This document shows positions 34,946-42,661 of a DNA stretch of 64,000 bases, in pieces. Position numbers and translations under genes: made by a program. The stretch lies in assembly GCF_946902045.1 (NCBI RefSeq), contig NZ_OX336253.1:2170001-2234000 (forward strand). Reading direction: 5' to 3'. The stretch's first letter is position 1. Each line of letters starts with the position of its first letter. The notes beneath the pieces are model-generated. The model was not told where the DNA came from. It worked only from the letters and a program-made list of their open reading frames with translations, and searched no databases. This stretch comes from Neisseria sp. Marseille-Q5346 (GTDB lineage Bacteria; Pseudomonadota; Gammaproteobacteria; Burkholderiales; Neisseriaceae).

Positions 34946-35512
34946 TTATTGTTCTGTTGAAGCGGCTTGTTTGCCGTTGTCGAACAATTTGTCCATAGGC
35001 GTCAAGTTGACTGCATTGCCTTGGCTGACTATCCATTTGTTTTCAACACGCCATACGCCTGAGGCATCTTCAACGCGTAAGTACCAATGATTGGTTGGGC
35101 GTAAAGGTTTAAAGACGGCTTCGTATTCCATGCGGCCGTTTTGTGGTTCGGCTGTTACGGCGCGCAGCTTGACGGTTTGGTCATCGGCTTTGCGCGTTGG
35201 GTGCATCAACAATAGGTTTAATGGCTGTTTGGTATCGAATTGTCCGCTGACGAATACTTTGGCGGCATTCATATCCGGACTGATTAAGACCTGCACCTGA
35301 ATTTGCCGTTTAACGGCTTCTTCATCGCGGTGAAGTTGGATTTCGATGTGTTTGCCGTCTTTGTAGTAATCGTCAGACACCAAGTCTGTCGTATGTTCTT
35401 TTGCGACGAAGAACATGGAAACGCTGGCGATAACGACGAAGATGGGGCCTGCCATCAGCACCCAGGGCCAAATATGTTTGTACCAAGGTTTGATTTTGGG
35501 TTGTGGGGACAC
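34946..35512 (-). CDS. ccoH: FixH/CcoH-family cbb3 oxidase assembly protein
   Basis: A 188-residue protein with one N-terminal membrane helix (about 16-37) and a periplasmic immunoglobulin-like domain. It has the KEHTTDLVSDDYYKDGKHIE segment and a WYLRVEDASGVWRVE strand, both typical of FixH. CcoH is needed for assembly or stability of cbb3 cytochrome oxidase. It begins 3 bases after the ccoG stop, so the two are one operon. Confidence 0.88.
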   Translation of the reverse strand: MSPQPKIKPWYKHIWPWVLMAGPIFVVIASVSMFFVAKEHTTDLVSDDYYKDGKHIEIQLHRDEEAVKRQIQVQVLISPDMNAAKVFVSGQFDTKQPLNLLLMHPTRKADDQTVKLRAVTAEPQNGRMEYEAVFKPLRPTNHWYLRVEDASGVWRVENKWIVSQGNAVNLTPMDKLFDNGKQAASTEQ

Positions 35513-35515
35513 CGT

Positions 35516-37000
35516 TTATTCTCCGATAAAGGTTGCTTTTTCTTCTAAAGTAGTCGGTTTGGAGTCGGCAGAGCCGGTCTCGCGATAGATAAAGGTAAAT
35601 TCAATCGGATGGCTGCCTTTGTCGGCGTATTCGGGAATGGTAGATACCTGTACCGGGATGGTAACGGTTTCCCGCGGCGCAATTTTAATACCGTTTTCAG
35701 GCAGGCCGGTCAGCGCGATTTCGTCAAAGCCTTTGACGGTTGCGGTCATCAGTTGTTCGTTTTCACTATTGTTGATAATGCGCAGGTTATAGGCATTTTC
35801 CAACCAGCCTTGGCTGTTTTCGCGAACCATGACGCCACGGTCTTTAAGGATATCGACTTCGACCATTTTTCGGGTGGAAATGCCGACTAGGAAGGCGATG
35901 ATGACCACCAGGAGTACTGCGCCATAACCGGCTACGCGCGGACGTTTCAAGCGTTTTTTGATATCGCTTTCAGGGTATTCGTGTTCCAATGCGCCTTCGG
36001 TCGTATAGCGGATTAAGCCGCGCTCGTAGCCCATTTTGTCCATGATTTCATCGCAGGCATCGATACACGCCGCGCAGCCGATACATTGGTATTGCAAACC
36101 GTCTCGGATGTCGATACCGACGGGGCAGACTTGCACGCACATGGTGCAGTTGATGCAGTCGCCCAAGCCGCTGTCTTCTTTGTTGGCGGTTTTCTTGCGT
36201 GCGCCGCGCGGTTCGCCGCGTTCGGTATCGTAAGAAATAATCAGCGTGTCTTTGTCAAACATTGCACTTTGGAAACGTGCATACGGACACATATGCAGAC
36301 ACACTTTTTCGCGCATGATGTGGGCGAAGAAGAAAGTCATGAATCCGTAAAATGCTGCGGCAAACATTGCGCCGCCGCCTGCTGATCCGGTGAATAAATC
36401 GGGAACAAATTGGCGGATCGGGATAAACCAGCCTGCAAAAGTGATACCTGTCCATGCGCAGACAAGGAAAATCAGCAGGTATTTGGTGGCCTTAATGCGA
36501 ATTTTAGTAAAGTTCCAAGGCGATTTTTCCAGTTTTAGGCGTTTGTTTCTATCGCCTTCGACCAAGTTGTCAATCCACAGCATAATTTCGGTGTAAACCG
36601 TTTGCGGGCATGAATAGCCGCACCACAAACGACCGGCAATGGTTGTCCACCAAAACAATCCGAATGCGCAAATCATCAGCAGTAAGGCAAGGTAAATCAA
36701 ATCGCCCATACCCAGCGACAGTCCGAAAATGAAGAAATGACGGTCAGGGATATTGAATAAAACCGCCTGACGGCCGCTCCAGTTGAACCATGGAATAACG
36801 TAAAATACAAACTGGGTCGCCAATACTGCGGCGATACGCAGTTTGGCAAAGCGTCCTTCCGCCTTTTTAGGATGGATGCGTTCGCCTTCAGGATGGATTT
36901 GAATCACGCTGGATTTAGGTTTGGAAGGTTTGGGCGGAGTGGCTTTTGCTGTTTTTTCTGTTGAGGGTGTGGTATTTTCAGCTTGGTTTTCTGGTGACAT
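35516..37000 (-). CDS. ccoG: cbb3 oxidase accessory protein CcoG (FixG/RdxA)
   Basis: A 494-residue membrane protein with about five helices, the ferredoxin-type 4Fe-4S motifs CINCTMCVQVCPVGIDIR and QCIGCAACIDACD (about 262-300), and a C-terminal Ig-like domain. An additional WCGYSCPQTVY lies in an early helix region. CcoG is a copper(II) reductase that supports CuB insertion into cbb3 oxidase. I start at ATG 37000 (MSPENQAE), with AAGGA upstream; the longer frame runs through a DUS. Confidence 0.93.
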   Translation of the reverse strand: MSPENQAENTTPSTEKTAKATPPKPSKPKSSVIQIHPEGERIHPKKAEGRFAKLRIAAVLATQFVFYVIPWFNWSGRQAVLFNIPDRHFFIFGLSLGMGDLIYLALLLMICAFGLFWWTTIAGRLWCGYSCPQTVYTEIMLWIDNLVEGDRNKRLKLEKSPWNFTKIRIKATKYLLIFLVCAWTGITFAGWFIPIRQFVPDLFTGSAGGGAMFAAAFYGFMTFFFAHIMREKVCLHMCPYARFQSAMFDKDTLIISYDTERGEPRGARKKTANKEDSGLGDCINCTMCVQVCPVGIDIRDGLQYQCIGCAACIDACDEIMDKMGYERGLIRYTTEGALEHEYPESDIKKRLKRPRVAGYGAVLLVVIIAFLVGISTRKMVEVDILKDRGVMVRENSQGWLENAYNLRIINNSENEQLMTATVKGFDEIALTGLPENGIKIAPRETVTIPVQVSTIPEYADKGSHPIEFTFIYRETGSADSKPTTLEEKATFIGE

Positions 37001-37444
37001 TTCAGTGTTCCTTGATGAAGTGCACACAAGCCTGTTGTCATGGTAGTAGTTTGATGTGGATATTTTCAGACGGCCTTTCGCGTGCATACAAATCATAACA
37101 TTTGACTCTATTCAAAGCAAAAGAGGGACTTCGTATTAACGATGGATTCCTTGCGGCCGTTTGATGTAGGGCCGTCTGAAAAGGGCAGTATTCAAAGGTT
37201 TATGGTTCGGCCTGTGTGCAAACTTATAGTGATTTGCTATTTACACGATAAAAATATATAAAGCACTGTTTCAAAACGAAATAACAGTTAATATCATCTG
37301 TCCCGTCCGTTTCGGGCAACCGAGTGGAAACAGGCCGTCTGACAAAGCGAATATCAAAAGCTATCCTTGAAAGCACGGCTGATTCAGGCGATAATCGGCA
37401 CACCTTTTTTCATATTTCCAATCTTGTCCAAGGAAGGTCAAACC
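37001..37444. other. Intergenic region between ccoG and tkt (divergent)
   Basis: 444 bases holding upstream sequence for both genes. It contains single DUS at about 37064-37075 and 37171-37182, a degenerate one at about 37333 (GGCCGTCTGAC), and an AT-rich stretch around 37240-37262 that could be a promoter. tkt has AAGGAAGG just before its ATG. No gene seen. Confidence 0.5.
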
Positions 37445-39424
37445 ATGTCTCAACTGGCAAACGCAATCCGTTTCCTCTCAGTCGATGCCGTACAGAAAGC
37501 CAACTCCGGCCACCCGGGTGCGCCTATGGGTATGGCGGAAATGGCGGAAGTATTGTGGACGAAGTTCCTCAATCATAACCCTGCCAACCCTAAATTCTAC
37601 AACCGTGACCGCTTCATCCTTTCCAATGGTCACGCGTCCATGCTGCTGTACAGCCTGTTGCACCTGACCGGATACAACGTATCCATCGAAGACTTGAAAA
37701 ACTTCCGCCAATTGTACAGCAAAACCCCCGGCCATCCGGAATATGGCTACACCGACGGCGTGGAAACCACGACCGGCCCATTGGGACAAGGTATTGCCAA
37801 TGCTGTGGGCATGGCTTTGGCCGAAAAAATCTTGGCTGCCGAATTTAATAAAGACGGTTTGAACATCGTTGACCACCACACCTACGTCTTCATGGGCGAC
37901 GGTTGTATGATGGAAGGCGTATCGCACGAAGCCTGCTCGCTTGCCGGTACTTTGGGCTTGGGCAAACTGATTGTTTTATATGATGACAACAATATTTCCA
38001 TCGACGGTAAAGTGGACGGTTGGTTTACCGAAAACATTCCGCAACGTTTTGAAAGCTACGGCTGGCATGTGATTCCAAATGTAAACGGTCATGATACTGA
38101 TGCCATTCAGACGGCCATTGAGGCGGCCAAAGCCGAAACCGGCAAACCTTCCCTGATTTGCTGCAAAACCTTAATCGGCAAAGGCAGTGCCAAAAAAGAA
38201 GGCAGCCATAAAACCCACGGTGCGCCTTTGGGTGCGGACGAGATCGAAGCCACGCGCAAACATTTGGGTTGGGCTTATCCTGCGTTTGAAATCCCTCAAG
38301 AAATCTATGCAGCATGGGATGCAAAAGAAAAAGGCGCGAAACTTGAGGCCGGATGGAACGAACTCTTCGCTCAATATCAAGCCAAATATCCTGCAGAAGC
38401 CGCAGAATTCGTGCGCCGCATGGATAAAAAACTGCCTGAAAACTTCGACGCTTACGTTCAAGCCGCATTGAAAGAAGTGTGCGTCAAAGCAGAAACCATC
38501 GCCACCCGTAAAGCCAGCCAAAACAGCATCGAAATCTTGGCAAAAGAGCTGCCTGAATTGGTGGGCGGTTCTGCCGACTTGACCCCATCCAACCTGACTG
38601 ACTGGTCAAACAGCGTTTCCGTTACCCGCGAACACGGCGGTAACTATATTCACTACGGCGTGCGCGAGTTCGGCATGGGCGCGGTGATGAACGGCCTTAC
38701 CCTGCATGGCGGTGTTAAACCATTCGGCGCGACTTTCCTGATGTTCAGTGAATACGAGCGTAATGCCTTGCGTATGGCTTCGCTGATGAAAATTAACCCT
38801 GTATTTGTGTTCACCCACGATTCCATCGGTTTGGGCGAAGACGGTCCGACCCACCAACCTATCGAGCAAACTGCCACTCTGCGCCTGATTCCAAATATGG
38901 ATGTATGGCGTCCATGCGATACCGTTGAATCTTTGGTGGCGTGGTCTGAAGCCGTTAAAGCGGCCGATCATCCGTCCAGCTTGATTTTCAGCCGTCAAAA
39001 CCTGAAATTCCAAGCGCGTGATGAGCAACAGTTGAACGACATTAAACGCGGTGCTTACGTAATCAGTGAAGCTCAAGGCAATGCACAAGCTGTTGTAATC
39101 GCAACCGGTTCTGAAGTTGAATTGGCTCTGGAGGCGCAAAAGGTATTGGCAGAACAAGGTATTGCCGTACGCGTTGTTTCCATGCCTTCTACCAATGTAT
39201 TCGACCGCCAAGATGCTGCCTACAAAGCCGCCGTTCTGCCGGAAGGCTTGCCACGCGTAGCCGTAGAAGCCGGACATGCCGACGGTTGGTATAAATACGT
39301 CGGTTTGAACGGCGCAGTGGTCGGTATCAACCGCTTTGGCGAGTCTGCACCTGCTGACTTGCTGTTCAAAGAATTCGGCTTTACCGTAGACAATGTGGTT
39401 GCCACTGTTAAATCCGTTTTGTAA
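37445..39424 (+). CDS. tkt: Transketolase
   Basis: A 659-residue thiamine-diphosphate enzyme of the pentose phosphate pathway. It shows [19 protein letters not shown], the TTGPLGQGI motif, the ThDP motif beginning GDGCMMEG and ending NN (about 150-180), and the C-terminal acceptor segment [15 protein letters not shown]. Length is normal. I use ATG 37445 with AAGGAAGG 8 bases upstream; a longer frame lacks family similarity. Confidence 0.97.
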   Translation: MSQLANAIRFLSVDAVQKANSGHPGAPMGMAEMAEVLWTKFLNHNPANPKFYNRDRFILSNGHASMLLYSLLHLTGYNVSIEDLKNFRQLYSKTPGHPEYGYTDGVETTTGPLGQGIANAVGMALAEKILAAEFNKDGLNIVDHHTYVFMGDGCMMEGVSHEACSLAGTLGLGKLIVLYDDNNISIDGKVDGWFTENIPQRFESYGWHVIPNVNGHDTDAIQTAIEAAKAETGKPSLICCKTLIGKGSAKKEGSHKTHGAPLGADEIEATRKHLGWAYPAFEIPQEIYAAWDAKEKGAKLEAGWNELFAQYQAKYPAEAAEFVRRMDKKLPENFDAYVQAALKEVCVKAETIATRKASQNSIEILAKELPELVGGSADLTPSNLTDWSNSVSVTREHGGNYIHYGVREFGMGAVMNGLTLHGGVKPFGATFLMFSEYERNALRMASLMKINPVFVFTHDSIGLGEDGPTHQPIEQTATLRLIPNMDVWRPCDTVESLVAWSEAVKAADHPSSLIFSRQNLKFQARDEQQLNDIKRGAYVISEAQGNAQAVVIATGSEVELALEAQKVLAEQGIAVRVVSMPSTNVFDRQDAAYKAAVLPEGLPRVAVEAGHADGWYKYVGLNGAVVGINRFGESAPADLLFKEFGFTVDNVVATVKSVL

Positions 39425-39448
39425 ATCAGATTTTTGATTGAAATAAAA

Positions 39449-39477
39449 AGGCCGTCTGAAATTTCAGACGGCTTTTT
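39449..39477 (+). terminator. Inverted DUS terminator of tkt
   Basis: AGGCCGTCTGAA (39449-39460) and TTCAGACGGC (39463-39472), then TTTTTT. The right arm lacks one C. Confidence 0.8.
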
Positions 39478-39688
39478 TCTAGGTCTTACCGTTTGGATTT
39501 GCGAATACAATGATTTGTAATTCAAATAGAAACACTTTAATCAACATCATTTTCGAGTATGTGGGGAATTTCTTTTAATTTAGCAACTGTTTTTCAAATA
39601 CCTGTTTCTTAGAATTTTCGACGATCTTCCACCTGTATAGGAAAAAAGGCTGATTGAAACGGCATGTTTTGTTCCCATCCCTGTTGCA

Positions 39689-41110
39689 TTAAAACTGTTT
39701 CTCCACACTGATGAATGTCTGCATATTCTTGCGAGAATAGAAGCCGCTCATATTACTGTCGATTTTCAGATAACGGAAATTCAAATGCGGCACTAAGCCT
39801 TTCCATGAAATTTTATTGTGCCAAATAGAGGCATTTGCCTGATATTCATGGTCTTTACGGGTCAGACGATACACCAGGCTACCCGGAGCATCAAAGGTAC
39901 GATGGGCGTAGCGCAGGTTGGTACGGATGCCGAATCCGTTCTCAAACGCTTTCGCCGTGCCAAAGCGTATGCCCTTGCGTACGGATGCCTGCTCCGCTTC
40001 TTTGGTCATGTCATGCGACCAGTCCACGCCTCCGTAAATCAGCCAGTTTTTCGGCGCAGAGTATGCCAGCGTTGCTCCCACTAGCGGCATATGGCTGTTG
40101 TAACGCATTGCCGAATCGCTGTCTCGATAGTATTTTTTGATATATCCTGCATTGATCGAGAGCCGCCATTTTTCGTTCAGACGACGTGAAAAGTCGGTAT
40201 GGATACCGGTTTCACGATTATAGCGTTTGCCGCCCAGCCAGTTTTGCTCGGCAAACGGTACAACCCCGAAAGATTGCACCGCCGAACGGTTTTTATAGCC
40301 TGCCGCCAAGCGCAGGCTTTGCTCGTTAAAATCCTGATTGTCCCAATAATGCACGCCGTCGCCGCTCAGGTTGCCGTAAACAAAATGATGCCCGCCCATG
40401 TTGATTTCGCGCGATACACCGGCGCCGTAGCGGATACCGTGCGCCTTTTGCGGCAGGCTCTCAGCGGTTTTATTCCAGCGTCTGCCGTTCCATTCTATAA
40501 CGCGCTCGGACGAGGCATTGTTCACATTATCGGTCTGTTCGTATTGCAGCGAAACATCGGGCTGCCAGCTTTGCTCCGATTCAATGGAAGCAAGATAACG
40601 GTCGGCAAGTTGCTGCATGGGCGGCTGCAAATCCGGTTTTGCCCGTTTCAATTCAGCTTTTGCCTCACGGTACTGTTTGTTTTCAAACATCATTACGCCC
40701 AAATCGAAACGCGGATACGCCAAATCGGGATGTTTCGCCAAAATGCCGCGATAGAGTGATACAGCCTCACCATGCCGCAACTGACTACGCCGCAACGCGC
40801 CTAAAGCATAATCGTATAAAACGGCATCACGGTCGGGCGCGGCTTTATATTGCGCCAACAAGCCTTCCAGTATCTTCCAGTCCCGTCCGATTAATGCGCG
40901 GTTGATCTGTGCTTCCAATGAGGAATCGGCAGAAAGGTTGTCTGAAAGCTTCTGTTCTGCGGGTTTGTCGTCGGTAAAATCTTTTGAGGGCATTTCGCTG
41001 TTCGGCTGCTTGTCAAAAAATACAGGCGCAGGTACATGGACAACGGGTGTATCGGCAAGGGCGGCTGTTGGGAAAGAGAACATCAGTAAGACAAGATGAT
41101 TTTTATTCAT
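39689..41110 (-). CDS. Surface lipoprotein assembly modifier (Slam, DUF560)
   Basis: 473 residues. Signal peptide MNKNHLVLLMFSFPTAALA, an N-terminal periplasmic TPR-like domain (about 65-185, with YRGILAKHPDLAYPRFDLGVMMFENKQYREAKAEL) and a C-terminal beta-barrel (about 190-473) ending in FISVEKQF. This is the Slam architecture. Slam proteins move specific lipoproteins across the outer membrane to the cell surface. It lies 121 bases downstream of a lipoprotein gene of the right type, its probable substrate. A mucosa-type inverted DUS separates the two. Confidence 0.9.
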   Translation of the reverse strand: MNKNHLVLLMFSFPTAALADTPVVHVPAPVFFDKQPNSEMPSKDFTDDKPAEQKLSDNLSADSSLEAQINRALIGRDWKILEGLLAQYKAAPDRDAVLYDYALGALRRSQLRHGEAVSLYRGILAKHPDLAYPRFDLGVMMFENKQYREAKAELKRAKPDLQPPMQQLADRYLASIESEQSWQPDVSLQYEQTDNVNNASSERVIEWNGRRWNKTAESLPQKAHGIRYGAGVSREINMGGHHFVYGNLSGDGVHYWDNQDFNEQSLRLAAGYKNRSAVQSFGVVPFAEQNWLGGKRYNRETGIHTDFSRRLNEKWRLSINAGYIKKYYRDSDSAMRYNSHMPLVGATLAYSAPKNWLIYGGVDWSHDMTKEAEQASVRKGIRFGTAKAFENGFGIRTNLRYAHRTFDAPGSLVYRLTRKDHEYQANASIWHNKISWKGLVPHLNFRYLKIDSNMSGFYSRKNMQTFISVEKQF

Positions 41111-41181
41111 TTTATTCAGTGGGATATGGATTGCAGGAGTATCCTGTCATTATACGGATAACGCGGTGAAAATGGTCGAAA

Positions 41182-41210
41182 AGGTCGTCTGAAACGGTTT
41201 CAGACGACCT
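41182..41210. terminator. Inverted mucosa-type DUS between lipoprotein and slam
   Basis: AGGTCGTCTGAA (41182-41193) and TTCAGACGACCT (41199-41210), then TTTT. Both arms carry T for C, unlike the AGGCCGTCTGAA that dominates elsewhere. Confidence 0.8.
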
Positions 41211-41231
41211 TTTGGTTATATCACATCCCAA

Positions 41232-42434
41232 TTAGTGGGAGCCGGCGAAACCGATTTCACCGTCATTAACCGTACCGACGATTTCTTCCGCATTAGGGCC
41301 GAAGAAGCCGAGCGCATAATCGCCACGGTTGGAAGAGCCTTGAATACCGTATCCCTTAATTTCGGTGTTATCAATTTCGTTGGTGTAGCTGCCTTCTCGA
41401 ATAGACGCTTCGTGCAGATTGATATCGCTGCCGATTCCGGTAATTGTGCCACTGCCTTTTCCGTTGTCAAAGTTAACAGAGTACGCCAATTTGCCCTGAC
41501 TTACACCATCGCTTGCAATACCTGAGTAGTTAAATTTGCCCGCAGTCGGCAGGGTTTGGGTAGTTTGACCTTTAATTAGGATATAAGTATCGTCAAGTTT
41601 TTCTGATTCATTGACTCCTGATCCTCTAACTGTTGTATTAGTCGGATTGATACCTGCAATCAAAGAATAGTTTTGGCGGTAAATATGGGCTTTACCACTT
41701 CGGGTAATGGTGTAATTGTTACCAGAAGCATTTGCAATGGCAGTTTCTTGGAAGTTTTGATTGAGCTTTAATTCTTTGAGCGGGTATCCAGATAAATTAA
41801 TATTGCTGCCGCTGCTGGATTGATTGCCCAGTGTTACATTGTATGATTTAACAGTTGCCCCCGGTGCTCCCAAATCTTTTGCTAATTTTTGAATATCCTC
41901 AATTGCGTTGGTTTTCAACCCGCCGTATGAAACCGAAAAGTCAACGCGTGGTGTAGCGTTGCCGGAAGTATTGCTATTGTTGCTGGAAGTATTGCTATTG
42001 TTGCTGGAAGTATTGCTATTGTTGCTGGAAGTATTGCTATTGTTGCTGGAAGTATTGCTATTGTTGCTGGAAGTATTGCTATTGTTGCTGGAAGTATTGC
42101 TATTGTTGCTGGAAGTATTGCTATTGTTGCCGGAAGTATTGCTATTGTTGCCGGAAGTATTGCTATTGTTGCCGGAAGTATTGCTATTGTTGCCGGAAGT
42201 ATTGCTATTGTTGCCGGAAGTATTGCTATTGTTGCCGGAAGTATTACTATTGTTGCCGGAAGTATTGCTATTGTTGTTGGAAGTATTACTGTTATTGCCA
42301 GTAGAATCGCCGTTATTCTTCTGGATGCCATTTGATGAACTAGTGATGGATGGAATGTCATTAGGCTGGTTGTTGCTGCATGCTGCCAGGCTCAGGACGA
42401 TAATAGTTGCTGTGCTTACTTTTTTGAAAGACAT
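41232..42434 (-). CDS. Slam-dependent surface lipoprotein with 16 heptad repeats
   Basis: 400 residues. Lipoprotein signal with lipobox LAAC (C19), a short linker, 16 tandem heptads of the form x-NNSNTS (residues 46-157), then a C-terminal domain of about 240 residues. It ends with the GDYALGFFGPNAEEIVGTV strand pattern of TbpB/HpuA-like eight-stranded barrels. The heptads would make a flexible polar stalk from the lipid anchor to the barrel. The gene lies just upstream of slam on the same strand. The ligand is unknown. AAAGGA lies 7 bases before the ATG. Confidence 0.85.
   Translation of the reverse strand: MSFKKVSTATIIVLSLAACSNNQPNDIPSITSSSNGIQKNNGDSTGNNSNTSNNNSNTSGNNSNTSGNNSNTSGNNSNTSGNNSNTSGNNSNTSGNNSNTSGNNSNTSSNNSNTSSNNSNTSSNNSNTSSNNSNTSSNNSNTSSNNSNTSSNNSNTSGNATPRVDFSVSYGGLKTNAIEDIQKLAKDLGAPGATVKSYNVTLGNQSSSGSNINLSGYPLKELKLNQNFQETAIANASGNNYTITRSGKAHIYRQNYSLIAGINPTNTTVRGSGVNESEKLDDTYILIKGQTTQTLPTAGKFNYSGIASDGVSQGKLAYSVNFDNGKGSGTITGIGSDINLHEASIREGSYTNEIDNTEIKGYGIQGSSNRGDYALGFFGPNAEEIVGTVNDGEIGFAGSH
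41964..42299. repeat. 21-bp tandem repeat, 16 copies
   Basis: Sixteen contiguous 21-base units inside the lipoprotein gene. In coding order the first residues are Gly, Asn, seven Gly and seven Ser, followed by invariant NNSNTS. Runs of identical units imply recent expansion. The 21-base unit keeps frame, so slippage changes stalk length, not expression. Confidence 0.95.
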
Positions 42435-42459
42435 AGATATTTCCTTTGCAATGAGTTGA

Positions 42460-42510
42460 TTGATAATTAAAATGTAGATGTATTATCAAATAGTCATTTA
42501 AAAATATCAA
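42460..42510 (-). promoter_or_regulatory. Promoter and inverted-repeat operator of the lipoprotein-slam pair
   Basis: On the minus strand, -35 TTGATA (42505-42510), 17-base spacer and -10 GATAAT (42482-42487). A perfect inverted repeat TTGATAAT/ATTATCAA (42482-42489 and 42460-42467, 14-base spacer) overlaps the -10. It resembles Fur-type GATAAT/ATTATC half-sites but is not a canonical Fur box. Confidence 0.55.
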
Positions 42511-42608
42511 GTAAATAATTTACAAAAATAATTGATTTGTTAAATTACGAGGCATTTTGTTATTTTTGGCCATTATATAGATGGAGAATCAGGTGTTAAT
42601 GACAAAAA

Positions 42609-42647
42609 AGGTCGTCTGAAAACAGAAATCTCGTTTTCAGATGACCT
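42609..42647. terminator. Inverted mucosa-type DUS between clpA and the lipoprotein gene
   Basis: AGGTCGTCTGAA (42609-42620) and TTCAGATGACCT (42636-42647), followed by TTTT. It closes the cassette on its clpA-distal promoter side and again uses the T-variant dialect. Confidence 0.75.
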
Positions 42648-42661
42648 TTTACCTTTATCCG

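Noticed and set aside
41964..42299. Regularly spaced repeats as a possible CRISPR array
   Set aside because: The units are contiguous 21-mers without spacers and in frame within a gene; no cas gene is near.
41908..42459. A 183-codon plus-strand frame of LLLLEV repeats
   Set aside because: It is the antisense shadow of the 21-bp repeat in the lipoprotein gene. Any 21-base tandem repeat keeps several frames open. The other strand has a lipobox, a ribosome site and a promoter.
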